From the NCBI GenBank assembly GCA_015060335.1, contig SUYR01000004.1, positions 1-64,000 of the forward strand: 64,000 nt of DNA. The letters run 5' to 3'. The position numbers and the translations under genes were made by a program. The notes beneath the pieces were generated by a model. The model did not search any database and was not told where the DNA came from. It saw only the letters and a list, made by a program, of their open reading frames with translations. This DNA is from Bacteroidales bacterium (GTDB taxonomy: Bacteria; Bacteroidota; Bacteroidia; Bacteroidales; UBA932). Positions 36,193 to 44,219 of this stretch are shown in pieces. Numbering within the stretch: position 1 is the first letter of the stretch; the number at the start of each line of letters is the position of its first letter.

Positions 36193-37854
36193 ATGGAAAG
36201 AGATTTCAGAGAAGTTGTCCAGAGTTGGCTGGATGGTAATTTTGACGAGGCTACCAAGGCCCAGATCCGTGAACTTCAGCAGAATGATCCGGTAGGACTG
36301 GAAGATGCGTTCTACAGGAATCTGGAGTTCGGAACCGGTGGATTGAGAGGCATTATGGGAGTCGGAACCAACCGTATGAATAAATATACAGTCGGTATGG
36401 CGACTCAAGGCTTGGCCAACTATATGAAAGCAAACTGTGAGGGTCCTCTCAGCGTATGCATCTCATTTGACAGCCGTAACAACAGCCCTGAATTCGCACA
36501 GATCGCTGCCAATGTTCTTGCTGCCAACGGAATTCACGTGTATATCTTCGACAAGCTTCATCCTATCGCTCTTATGAGCTATTCGGTAAGGTCAAAGAAG
36601 GCTACAGCCGGTATTATGATTACGGCCTCACATAATCCGAAGGAATACAACGGATACAAGGTATTCTGGAGTGACGGTGCCCAGGTCACATCTCCTGTAG
36701 ACAAGGATATCGTTGCAGAAGTTGCAAAGATCACAGACCCTTCGATGGTTAAGTTCGAACCTGGCGAAGGTGCAGCACCGATCGAAGTGATGGGACACGA
36801 GATGGACGAGGCATACCTCGATTCAGTGTCAACCCTCATGCTTTCACCTGAAGCTGTTGCAGCTCATAAGGATATCAAGATAGTATATACACCGATTCAT
36901 GGATCAGGTGTCGAGATCGTTCCAGAGTTCCTTAACAAGCTCGGATTTGAGAATATCTACCATGTTCCAGAACAGGATGTAGTTGATGGAAACTTTCCTA
37001 CAGTGATGTCTCCTAATCCTGAGGAACCTTCAGCCCTTGCTATGGCAGTTGCTGTGGCTGACAGGGAGGGAGCAGACCTTGTAATGGCAACAGACCCTGA
37101 TGCCGACCGTATCGGTATCGCCGTACGCGACAACGAAGGCAAGATGGTGCTTCTTAATGGAAACCAGACCGGATCCATCCTTACATATTATATTCTCCGT
37201 CGTTGGTCAGAACTTGGAAAGCTCGACGGCAAACAGTACATCGTTAAGACAATCGTGACTACCGAGCTCATGCGTGCCATCGCTGAGAAATATGGTGTAA
37301 AGGTATACAATGTCCTTACAGGTTTCAAATGGATAGCGGATATCATCAAGAAGAATGAAGGTGAGACGACATTCGTATGCGGAGGAGAGGAAAGCTATGG
37401 CTTCAATGTCGGCGAATTCGTCCGCGATAAGGATGCCCCTATCACTTGTGCATTCGTGGCAGAGTGTGCTGCATGGGCTGCCGCTCAGGGCAAGACTCTC
37501 TATCAGCTCCTTCAGGATATCTACGCAGAGTTCGGATACTATAAGGAATCACTTATTTCTGTTACCAAGAAGGGTAAGGCAGGTCTTGAGGAAATAGCCC
37601 AGATGATGGTTGACTACCGCAACAATCCACCGAAGGAACTTGCAGGCTCTCCAGTGATAAAGGTAATAGACTACAGCAAGCCAGAGGAGACTGGACTTCC
37701 TGCATCTAATGTCCTCCAGTTCTATAACGAGGCAGGTGATGTGGTTACTGTCCGCCCTTCAGGAACTGAACCGAAGATCAAGTTCTACTTCGGTATCAAG
37801 GGTGCTGATGCAGATGCAAAGAACGAAGTTCTCAGGGCACAGTTCAATGGCTGA
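36193..37854 (+). CDS. Phospho-sugar mutase (PgcA/phosphomannomutase type)
   Basis: A 553-residue alpha-D-phosphohexomutase. FGTGGLRGIMGVGTNRMN is the N-terminal signature. The phosphoserine is Ser146 in MITASHNP, the Mg loop is DPDADR, the sugar loop is CGGEESYG, and the phosphate loop RPSGTEPKIKFY is close to the C-terminus. The family interconverts glucose-1-P/glucose-6-P or mannose phosphates. The protein ends about 45 residues after that loop, which seems slightly short for the Bacteroidota form. The stop codon lies right where an IS1182-type remnant begins, so loss of the last few residues by insertion is possible. Confidence 0.93.
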   Translation: MERDFREVVQSWLDGNFDEATKAQIRELQQNDPVGLEDAFYRNLEFGTGGLRGIMGVGTNRMNKYTVGMATQGLANYMKANCEGPLSVCISFDSRNNSPEFAQIAANVLAANGIHVYIFDKLHPIALMSYSVRSKKATAGIMITASHNPKEYNGYKVFWSDGAQVTSPVDKDIVAEVAKITDPSMVKFEPGEGAAPIEVMGHEMDEAYLDSVSTLMLSPEAVAAHKDIKIVYTPIHGSGVEIVPEFLNKLGFENIYHVPEQDVVDGNFPTVMSPNPEEPSALAMAVAVADREGADLVMATDPDADRIGIAVRDNEGKMVLLNGNQTGSILTYYILRRWSELGKLDGKQYIVKTIVTTELMRAIAEKYGVKVYNVLTGFKWIADIIKKNEGETTFVCGGEESYGFNVGEFVRDKDAPITCAFVAECAAWAAAQGKTLYQLLQDIYAEFGYYKESLISVTKKGKAGLEEIAQMMVDYRNNPPKELAGSPVIKVIDYSKPEETGLPASNVLQFYNEAGDVVTVRPSGTEPKIKFYFGIKGADADAKNEVLRAQFNG

Positions 37855-38026
37855 TCATCAATTGACTTAGATAATTAATAAGTGGTTCGATTTCGCTGAT
37901 ATCGAAGTTGTCAAGGATAGCATTTACAGTGCGGACTGGATGATTTCCCGGTATGAAGTCACCTATGCATGGTGGAAAAAGAAAATAATCGTTTTGAGTG
38001 TACGACTTATATAGTACCTTTGTCAT
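37844..38026 (-). pseudogene. IS1182-type transposase remnant (N-terminus only)
   Basis: From the ATG at 38026 the minus strand reads MTKVLYKSYTQNDYFLFPP, then IPGNHPVRTVNAILDNFDIS. This is the recognisable N-terminus of IS1182-family transposases. After about 50 residues the similarity ends and a stop follows within the 3' end of the phospho-sugar mutase. The DDE catalytic domain is missing. No terminal inverted repeat is visible, so this is an old, deleted insertion. Confidence 0.75.
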
Positions 38027-38084
38027 CGTATGGATTGTGTGTTTGTTTTCGCACTTCGAGTACACAAAATATTCCATCAAAAGC

Positions 38085-38128
38085 AATAGCTATTCCTTTG
38101 ATTACCAAAAGAATAGCTATTTTGTTTT
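38085..38128 (+). terminator. Hairpin terminator downstream of mutase and IS remnant
   Basis: AATAGCTATT (38085-38094) and a second AATAGCTATT (38112-38121) pair as a 10-base stem, with an inner TTTG/CAAA pair, followed by TTGTTTTT. This could end plus-strand transcription from the sugar-phosphate operon, about 230 bases after its last stop. Confidence 0.55.
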
Positions 38129-38185
38129 TGGTTCCGACGAACCAAGCCAAATTTATCCTACCGTCACTATCGTCATATATAAATG

Positions 38186-38215
38186 AAAAAGGAGATGACC
38201 TTATTAGTCATCCCC
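38186..38215 (-). terminator. Terminator of the acidic-tail protein gene
   Basis: On the minus strand GGGGATGAC and GTCATCTCC form a 9-base stem with one G-U pair around a 7-base loop, followed by T5. It lies 12 bases after the stop codon at 38227. Confidence 0.8.
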
Positions 38216-38226
38216 TCTTATACCGT

Positions 38227-38574
38227 TTATTCCGCATCCGATGAATCGTCGTCTCCGTTTGAGTACTGCGAGATATTGTCATCAGGGAGGCTTTCTCCGT
38301 CGTTTCCGTCACCGTCGTCACCGTCGTCACCATCGAGCCAACGCTCAAGATCTTCTGCATCGTCAGTCTTGACCTGAATCTTTACAAGATATATGGCATC
38401 TGGAATTTCTACGGTCACAGCATAAAAACTTGTACCGTTCGGCTTGTCATACTTTACAAGATCCGGAAAATAATCACTGTAACCTTTCGGATACTTCTCT
38501 GCAAATGCAGCAGCCAGTTCATCTGACATATTCTCAAAGCTGACTACCGCTCTCCTCTTAGTAACTGTTGACAT
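38227..38574 (-). CDS. Conserved Bacteroidales hypothetical protein with acidic tail
   Basis: A protein of about 115 residues. The first 75 residues (MSTVTKRRAVVSFENMSDEL through YLVKIQVKTDD) resemble a small conserved Bacteroidales protein of unknown function, with ENMSDELAAAFAEKYPKGY in the middle. The tail is almost only Asp, Gly, Glu, Ser and Asn (DGDDGDDGDGNDG), coded by a 9-base tandem repeat. The frame could extend to 38613, but a promoter -7 box covers that point, so the ATG at 38574 is used. It is a single-gene unit with its own terminator. I cannot assign a function. Confidence 0.75.
   Translation of the reverse strand: MSTVTKRRAVVSFENMSDELAAAFAEKYPKGYSDYFPDLVKYDKPNGTSFYAVTVEIPDAIYLVKIQVKTDDAEDLERWLDGDDGDDGDGNDGESLPDDNISQYSNGDDDSSDAE
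38308..38334 (-). repeat. Three 9-base tandem repeats inside a coding region
   Basis: Two exact copies and one near-copy of GTCACCGTC on the plus strand encode Asp-Gly-Asp repeats in the acidic tail of the gene at 38227-38574. Length change here would stay in frame. Confidence 0.8.
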
Positions 38575-38610
38575 ATCTTTGAATTTTATTGCTATCATTG
38601 ATTTCAGATG

Positions 38611-38642
38611 CAAGATTAGGACATTTTTTTCAAATGAACAAT
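38611..38642 (-). promoter_or_regulatory. Promoter of the acidic-tail protein gene
   Basis: Minus-strand TAATCTTG (38611-38618, one mismatch to TAnnTTTG), 20-base spacer, ATTG (38639-38642). It places the transcript start between the two candidate ATGs and supports the downstream one at 38574. Confidence 0.5.
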
Positions 38643-38671
38643 ATCAGAAGCACATTTTTTATCAATTTTTA

Positions 38672-40402
38672 TCACTTACTTCTCCTGAAGAAAAACGACT
38701 TCTGTTCCCTCTTTTTCTCAGTATCTCTCTCAACATACACATTATCAAGATTTTTCGGATCAAGACCGGTGTAGAACATAACTGAAGAGGTAGTCATCGG
38801 AGTCGGGGTAAAATCCTGCACCTGGTCCATATAGAGTCCACGTAAAGCCGGATTGGATGCCAGACGGCGCATTTCACGCATACCGCATCCCGGATGGGCA
38901 GATATAAAATACGGTACGAGCTCGCATTTGCGACCGCTGCTACGGACAATATTGTCAAACTCCAGACGAAGGCGTTCGAAAAGTCTGAAGGATGGCTTGG
39001 CCATAAGCTTGAGCACATTGTCTTCCGTATGCTCAGGGGCCACTTTCAAGCGTCCTGAAGTATGTTCAAGAATGAGTTCTTTAAGATAGGGATATGAAGT
39101 CTCATCGACAAATCCCTTTTCATCAAGGAAGAGGTCATATCTGATACCGCTTCCGATATAGGCATGCTTAATCCCCTTTATTCCGGCTATTCTGGAATAC
39201 AACTTAAGCAGTCTCTCATGAGAACGGTCCATATTCCGGCATGGAGCAGGGAAAAGACAGGACTTTCGACGACATTTTGAACACAATTCAGGATTCTTCC
39301 CTTTCATTCCATACATATTTGCCGTAGGAGCACCCACGTCCGAGATATTGCCGGCAAACCCGGGCAACTGAGGCAGAGCAGATATCTCAGAAAGAATGGA
39401 TTCTTCACTTCGGGACTGTATGAATTTTCCCTGGTGAGCTGCTATTGTACAGAAGTTGCACCCTCCAAAGCACCCTCTGTGCGTGTTTATGGAGAACTTT
39501 ATCATCTCATATGCCGGGATATGCTTGCCTTTATAACGAGGATGAGGCTGTTTGGTAAAAGGAAGGTCCCAGAAAGAATCCATTTCATGTTCCTGAGCTG
39601 GTGGATATGAAGGGTTGATCTGCACAAAGCCTTCCCCTACAGGCTCGACCAGTACCGGCTGTGTCAGCATATTGGCATATGTCTCGATAATATGGAAATT
39701 CTCTGCAAAAGCTTTCTTGTCCTGGCAGCATCTCTCATACGAATGAAGTACAACGGCATCCTTCAGACGGCACCTTCCATCCATATAGAAACCGAGCTGA
39801 GGTATTTTACGGATATCGTTGATATTTCTGCCGCTTTCTATGGCTCTGGTAAGCTCCAGCATAGGTCTCTCCCCCATTCCGTAACACAGCCAGTCTGCAC
39901 CGCTTTCCTTGAGAATTGAAGGCTTGAGAGCATTCTGCCAATAGTCATAATGGGTCACACGTCTGAGAGAGGCTTCGATTCCTCCAATGACTACTGGAAT
40001 ATCAGGATAAATCTCCTTGAGGATCCTGGTATATACTGTTACTGCATAGTCAGGTCTCTGACCGGCTCGTCCTTCTGGAGTATATGCGTCATCGCTTCGG
40101 AGACGCTTGGCAGCAGTATAGTGATTCACCATAGAGTCCATAGCACCGGAATTGACTCCGAAATAGAGTCTCGGAGCACCTAATTTGCGGAAATCCCGAA
40201 GATCGTCACGCCAGTTAGGCTGAGGGACTACTGCTACTCTATATCCGTACTTCTGAAGCCATCTTGCTATGACAGCAGTACCGAAAGACGGATGATCGAC
40301 AAAGGCGTCACCGGTAAAGATTATCACATCGATATAATCCCAGCCCAAAGCCTTCACCTCCTTGGCGGAGGTAGGTATCATATATGTATTGTTCTCATTC
40401 AT
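38672..40402 (-). CDS. YgiQ-family radical SAM protein
   Basis: A radical SAM enzyme of about 576 residues. The three-cysteine cluster motif is HRGCFGGCNFC (about residues 305-315). The N-terminal PTSAKEVKALGWDYIDVIIFTGDAFVDHPSFG and VPQPNWRDD are typical of YgiQ proteins, and a B12-like N-terminal fold is usual in the family. A second cysteine group (CSKCRRKSCLFP) follows the SAM domain. The function is unknown in the family. The start at 40402 is set by the promoter at 40411-40442; the longer frame to 40441 begins upstream of the -7 box. Confidence 0.92.
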   Translation of the reverse strand: MNENNTYMIPTSAKEVKALGWDYIDVIIFTGDAFVDHPSFGTAVIARWLQKYGYRVAVVPQPNWRDDLRDFRKLGAPRLYFGVNSGAMDSMVNHYTAAKRLRSDDAYTPEGRAGQRPDYAVTVYTRILKEIYPDIPVVIGGIEASLRRVTHYDYWQNALKPSILKESGADWLCYGMGERPMLELTRAIESGRNINDIRKIPQLGFYMDGRCRLKDAVVLHSYERCCQDKKAFAENFHIIETYANMLTQPVLVEPVGEGFVQINPSYPPAQEHEMDSFWDLPFTKQPHPRYKGKHIPAYEMIKFSINTHRGCFGGCNFCTIAAHQGKFIQSRSEESILSEISALPQLPGFAGNISDVGAPTANMYGMKGKNPELCSKCRRKSCLFPAPCRNMDRSHERLLKLYSRIAGIKGIKHAYIGSGIRYDLFLDEKGFVDETSYPYLKELILEHTSGRLKVAPEHTEDNVLKLMAKPSFRLFERLRLEFDNIVRSSGRKCELVPYFISAHPGCGMREMRRLASNPALRGLYMDQVQDFTPTPMTTSSVMFYTGLDPKNLDNVYVERDTEKKREQKSFFFRRSK

Positions 40403-40410
40403 TGCGGGAA

Positions 40411-40442
40411 CAAAATTAATCTTTTTAACATACACAAACAAA
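40411..40442 (-). promoter_or_regulatory. Promoter of the YgiQ-family gene
   Basis: Minus-strand -7 box TAATTTTG (40411-40418), 20-base spacer, -33 TTTG (40439-40442). The -33 box lies within the T-run of the rplI-operon terminator, so this promoter starts where the upstream transcript ends. The predicted start leaves only a few bases of leader. Confidence 0.7.
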
Positions 40443-40468
40443 AAGACCGGAAGAATTCTTCCGGCCTT
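40440..40468 (-). terminator. Terminator of the rpsF-rpsR-rplI operon
   Basis: The palindrome CCGGAAGAATTCTTCCGG (40447-40464), extended by a G-U and a G-C pair on the minus strand, is followed by T5. It lies about 20 bases after the rplI stop. Confidence 0.87.
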
Positions 40469-40488
40469 CTGATGTATGTCATACTGAA

Positions 40489-40929
40489 TTACTCAGCTAC
40501 GATCTCATACTTGAATGTTCCCTTGATATCCTTGTAGCACTTAACTGTAGCCTCGTATGTACCGAGCTCCTTAGCAGCCTCTACTGTGATATCCTTCTTG
40601 TCAACCTCAAGACCAGCAGCTACGAGAGCGTCAGCAAGCTGAGCTGTAGTAACTGAACCGAAAATCTTGCCTGACTCGCTAACCTTAACAGCTACCTTTA
40701 CAGTTGTCTCAGCAAGCTTAGCTGCGAGAGCCTCTGCGTCAGCAACGAACTTAGCGATCTTGTGAGCTCTCTGACGAAGGTTCTCAGCGAGTACCTTCTT
40801 TGCAGAAGCAGTTGCCATGATAGCGTAGCCCTGTGGGATAAGATAGTTGACAGCGTATCCTGTCTTTACATTGACGATATCGTCTGCGTGGCCAAGGTTA
40901 GCCACATCCTTCTTAAGAATAATCTCCAT
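40489..40929 (-). CDS. rplI: Large-subunit ribosomal protein bL9
   Basis: A 146-residue ribosomal protein. The N-terminal rRNA-binding domain shows the L9 signature (MEIILKKDVANLGHADDIV, then VKTGYAVNYLIPQGYA), followed by the connecting helix and C-terminal domain (SGKIFGSVTTAQLADAL). It is the last gene of the conserved rpsF-rpsR-rplI cluster, 15 bases after rpsR. Confidence 0.97.
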   Translation of the reverse strand: MEIILKKDVANLGHADDIVNVKTGYAVNYLIPQGYAIMATASAKKVLAENLRQRAHKIAKFVADAEALAAKLAETTVKVAVKVSESGKIFGSVTTAQLADALVAAGLEVDKKDITVEAAKELGTYEATVKCYKDIKGTFKYEIVAE

Positions 40930-40944
40930 ATTGCTGTCCTCCTA

Positions 40945-41211
40945 TTATTTCAAAAGGTCTGTTACGTATGGAAGAAGTGCAAGGTGTCTTGCTCTCTTCA
41001 CTGCCTGAGCTACCTTTCTCTGGAACTTGAGTGAAGTACCTGTGAGACGACGAGGAAGGATCTTACCCTGCTCGTTAAGGAATCTCTTAAGGAACTCTGC
41101 GTCCTTGTAATCTACATACTTGATACCAGCCTTCTTGAAACGGCAGTATTTCTTCTTTCTAACCTCTACTGTAGGAGGGTTGAGATAACGGATTTCATTG
41201 TTCTGTGCCAT
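40945..41211 (-). CDS. rpsR: Small-subunit ribosomal protein bS18
   Basis: An 88-residue protein matching S18: [34 protein letters not shown] and the C-terminal [19 protein letters not shown]. The N-terminus has only a single cysteine, so the zinc-independent form is likely. It pairs with S6 on 16S rRNA and lies 13 bases after rpsF. Confidence 0.98.
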   Translation of the reverse strand: MAQNNEIRYLNPPTVEVRKKKYCRFKKAGIKYVDYKDAEFLKRFLNEQGKILPRRLTGTSLKFQRKVAQAVKRARHLALLPYVTDLLK

Positions 41212-41224
41212 AATTCAGTCCTCC

Positions 41225-41563
41225 TTATTTAGCCTGTTTGTTAGCTCTTCTCTTCTCAGCATATGCTACTGCATGCTTGTCCATTGCGAAAGTGAGGAAT
41301 CTCATGATTCTCTCGTCGCGACGATACTGAGTCTCAAGTTTAGCGACAACCTGTGTGTCAGCCTTGAACTCGATAAGATAATAGAATCCTGTTGTCTTCT
41401 TCTGGATTGGGTAAGCAAGCTGCTTGAGACCCCAGTCCTCTTCGTACACGATCTCGCCACCCTTGGCAACGATGTAGTCAGTGTACTTCTTTACCGCTTC
41501 CTTCATCTGAGCTTCAGACAAAACGGGAGTTGCAATGAAAACGGTTTCGTACTGTTTGATCAT
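41225..41563 (-). CDS. rpsF: Small-subunit ribosomal protein bS6
   Basis: A 112-residue protein matching S6: [20 protein letters not shown], then [32 protein letters not shown] and [15 protein letters not shown]. It is the first gene of its operon and is preceded by a leader of about 65 bases with a stable hairpin and a consensus promoter. S6 with S18 is known to repress its own operon through leader RNA in several bacteria. Confidence 0.98.
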   Translation of the reverse strand: MIKQYETVFIATPVLSEAQMKEAVKKYTDYIVAKGGEIVYEEDWGLKQLAYPIQKKTTGFYYLIEFKADTQVVAKLETQYRRDERIMRFLTFAMDKHAVAYAEKRRANKQAK

Positions 41564-41597
41564 TTTGTTTGTAATTAATTGTTTTATAATAATTTGC

Positions 41598-41631
41598 GCC
41601 CATCTGAAAGGATAAAATCCTCCAAATGGGC
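41598..41631 (-). promoter_or_regulatory. Leader hairpin of the rpsF operon
   Basis: In the minus-strand leader, GCCCAT (41626-41631) pairs with ATGGGC (41598-41603). An inner GGAT/ATCC arm leaves asymmetric internal loops. It lies 35 bases before the rpsF ATG and right at the expected 5' end of the transcript. It could be an autoregulatory S6:S18 site, but I cannot match it to a published motif from memory. Confidence 0.5.
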
Positions 41632-41633
41632 TG

Positions 41634-41664
41634 CAAATATAGGAATAATTATCTGAAAATCAAA
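41634..41664 (-). promoter_or_regulatory. Promoter of the rpsF-rpsR-rplI operon
   Basis: Minus-strand -7 box TATATTTG (41634-41641), 19-base spacer, -33 TTTG (41661-41664), a full consensus match. It starts immediately after the pepD stop codon. Confidence 0.85.
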
Positions 41665-43146
41665 TTATTTTGTCGGAATGTTCTCAAGAACAGCCTTAAG
41701 GAAGTCCCAGCATTTCGCTACAGAAGGGATGTTTGCTCGCTCGTCAGGGCTGTGAGGGCTCATGAGTGTAGGACCGCATGAGACCATATCCCAGTTCGGA
41801 TAGATACCGCCGAGGATACCGCACTCAAGACCAGCATGGATTGCCATTACAGCAGGTTCCTTGCCATAAAGGTCATTATACACCTTCTTCATTGTTGCGA
41901 GGATTGCAGAATCCGGGTTCGGAGCCCATCCTGAATATCCGCCAGCGAAAGAAGTCTCAATACCTGCAAGAGCAAAGATAGCCTCAAACTTCTGAGCAAG
42001 AGCGTCTTTTGCTGTGTCAACAGAACTTCTCATCAGAGTCTTGACAGAGAACTCTCCACCCTCGATTCTGACCATTGCGAGATTGTTTGAAGTCTCTACC
42101 AGACCAGGCATCTCACTGCTCATGCGTTCCACACCGTCAGGACATGCAATGATAGCTCTTACGAAGCGTACAGCATCTGCTTCAGGGACATATTTGCACT
42201 CGTCTCCGCCGCAGCAGCACTCGCCTTCAGCACACTCATAAGGCTTGAAGATAAATTCAGAATCAGGATCAGTTCCGGCATACTCTGCCTTGATCTCAGC
42301 AGCTGCACGGTCAAAGACCTTCTGTGCATCAGCAAGCTTGTCAGCAGGTACATATACAGTCGCAAATGCCTCACGAGGGATTGCATTACGAAGAGTACCT
42401 CCCTCAAAATCAAGAAGTTTTACATCAGCCTCTGTCATAAGGGCAAGCAGGATACGTGCAGCAAGCTTGTTGGCATTTCCTCTATAAAGGATAATATCCA
42501 TTCCGGAATGACCGCCTTTGAAACCCTTCACAGCGAGTGAATAGCAGAGCCAGCTCTTGTCATATTCAGCAGGGACGTATGTTGCGGATGCAGATGCATC
42601 AAGTCCGCCTGCACAACCCACATAAAGCTCTCCTTCTGTTTCCGAGTCGAGATTGATAAGGATATCTCCCTGAAGAATGCCCGGTTTGAGAGCATTCGCG
42701 CCTGTCATTCCTGTTTCCTCATCGATAGTTACAAGAAGTTCGACAGGTCCGTGCTTCAAGTCTGTTGACTCAAGCACAGCCATACCCATAGCCACACCTA
42801 TACCATTGTCGGCACCAAGAGTGGTTCCCTTTGCCTTAACCCACTCTCCGTCAATCCATGTCTCGATAGGATCCTTCTCGAAATCATGCACAGTATCGGC
42901 ATTCTTCTGAGGCACCATATCTATATGTCCCTGAAGGATTACGCCCTTCATATTCTCGCAGCCAGGTGTAGCCGGCTTACGGATAACGATGTTGCCCACC
43001 TCATCCTTTATTGTCTCAAGACCATGTGAGAGGCCCCAATTGTACATATATTCCACAGCGAGTTCCTCATGCTTTGAAGGTCGTGGGATACGTGTAAGTT
43101 CATAAAAATTCTTCCAAACAATCTGTGGATCAAGATTCTTTATCAT
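41665..43146 (-). CDS. pepD: Aminoacyl-histidine dipeptidase (M20 family)
   Basis: A 493-residue zinc dipeptidase (Xaa-His/carnosine-like substrates). RIPRPSKHEELAVEY is the N-terminal signature, LQGHIDMVPQ carries the first metal histidine and aspartate, LGADNGIGVAM the bridging aspartate, and IDEETGMTGA the catalytic glutamate. GGHSGMDI lies in the lid domain. Around residues 303-317 a cysteine-rich stretch (C-x4-CCC-x4-C) interrupts the lid, which is unusual. It is the last gene of a minus-strand run, 6 bases after the DUF4831 gene. Confidence 0.94.
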   Translation of the reverse strand: MIKNLDPQIVWKNFYELTRIPRPSKHEELAVEYMYNWGLSHGLETIKDEVGNIVIRKPATPGCENMKGVILQGHIDMVPQKNADTVHDFEKDPIETWIDGEWVKAKGTTLGADNGIGVAMGMAVLESTDLKHGPVELLVTIDEETGMTGANALKPGILQGDILINLDSETEGELYVGCAGGLDASASATYVPAEYDKSWLCYSLAVKGFKGGHSGMDIILYRGNANKLAARILLALMTEADVKLLDFEGGTLRNAIPREAFATVYVPADKLADAQKVFDRAAAEIKAEYAGTDPDSEFIFKPYECAEGECCCGGDECKYVPEADAVRFVRAIIACPDGVERMSSEMPGLVETSNNLAMVRIEGGEFSVKTLMRSSVDTAKDALAQKFEAIFALAGIETSFAGGYSGWAPNPDSAILATMKKVYNDLYGKEPAVMAIHAGLECGILGGIYPNWDMVSCGPTLMSPHSPDERANIPSVAKCWDFLKAVLENIPTK

Positions 43147-43152
43147 ATTACA

Positions 43153-44211
43153 TTATTTTAAGATTACATTTACTGGCATAGAAGCTTTTACACCAAGCTG
43201 ATAAATCGGAATACGTGTCTGAAGCAGGACATCGACACCCTCGATAAGCTTAACAGAGCAGACTGCAGGAATACGATAATAAGCCAGAACCGCAGGAGAC
43301 TTCTTCGACTCTGCTGCAGGAGCTTCCACCGGTGCAATTTCCTGAGGGACAAGTTCCAGTACTATCGGCTTTCCCGAAAGATTGTCCGCCGGCACAAGTC
43401 CTGCTGTATCAGAAAGTCTGAAAGCGATATATCTCTGACTTTCCCTTGCAGCATCAGGAATGACCTCAAAGTTCATTTTCTGGGTCTGTGTCTCTGTATA
43501 TCCCGTAAACAGGGTCAGATATTCCTTTTCAAGACGTGTCAATTCATCTATTGCCGCAGCCATGGCTTCTCCGCTGTAAGTAGCATCTGTATCGCCTGTC
43601 ACAATCTGAAGACGCTGCTTACGGAGATCAAGAATCATCTCTGCCGTCTCTGCAGCCTTCTTCTCCGGAGACTTTGCAACAATCATATTCTGCTGGACAG
43701 ACACCTTGTTGTACTCAGACTCCTTTCGGTCATTCTTGAACAGGACTGTCGCCTCAGATGTCAGATTTGAAGATAGTCCTTTGTCCGAGAAATCACCTGA
43801 TGTACGTGCAGGGAAACGCCACTGTGTCTCTCCGCCTGCCACGGCATCGGAAAACGACACAAGACCTGCAGACGAAAGTTTAAGGAACGACGCATCTATC
43901 TTTCCCTTCTCAACAGAAAGAGCATAGCGCTCCGAATGATCTGCCTCGACATACGGAGTCATATTTATCTGAAGAAGCTGATATGTGGTCTCATCTTTCT
44001 GACGGACCTTTATTCCAAGATATTTTTCCGCATACTTTGCATACGGACCTGCATAGAAATCCTCCCGAAGAGCCTCAACTTCAAGATTGATCACAGTAGA
44101 AGGCAGACAATAAGCAATTGATCCCTGAGGATCCGATGTCTTCTGAGCCGACAGGGACACCGACAACAATAAAAAAGCCGCTGCCGATAAAGTCTTGATA
44201 ATATGCTTCAT
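43153..44211 (-). CDS. DUF4831 family protein (secreted)
   Basis: A secreted protein of about 352 residues. MKHIIKTLSAAAFLLLSVSL is the signal peptide, followed by AYCLPSTVINLEVEA and the GPYAKYAEKYLGI block typical of DUF4831. The function is unknown. The frame can be extended to 44235, but that overlaps the end of the acyltransferase gene and puts charged residues ahead of the signal peptide, so I use the ATG at 44211. It is conserved in Bacteroidales and likely periplasmic. Confidence 0.85.
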   Translation of the reverse strand: MKHIIKTLSAAAFLLLSVSLSAQKTSDPQGSIAYCLPSTVINLEVEALREDFYAGPYAKYAEKYLGIKVRQKDETTYQLLQINMTPYVEADHSERYALSVEKGKIDASFLKLSSAGLVSFSDAVAGGETQWRFPARTSGDFSDKGLSSNLTSEATVLFKNDRKESEYNKVSVQQNMIVAKSPEKKAAETAEMILDLRKQRLQIVTGDTDATYSGEAMAAAIDELTRLEKEYLTLFTGYTETQTQKMNFEVIPDAARESQRYIAFRLSDTAGLVPADNLSGKPIVLELVPQEIAPVEAPAAESKKSPAVLAYYRIPAVCSVKLIEGVDVLLQTRIPIYQLGVKASMPVNVILK

Positions 44212-44219
44212 ATCGATAA

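Noticed and set aside
38308..38334. Possible CRISPR-like or regulatory repeat array
   Set aside because: The repeats are 9 bases with no spacers and encode an Asp-Gly tail in frame. No CRISPR array or cas gene is in the window.
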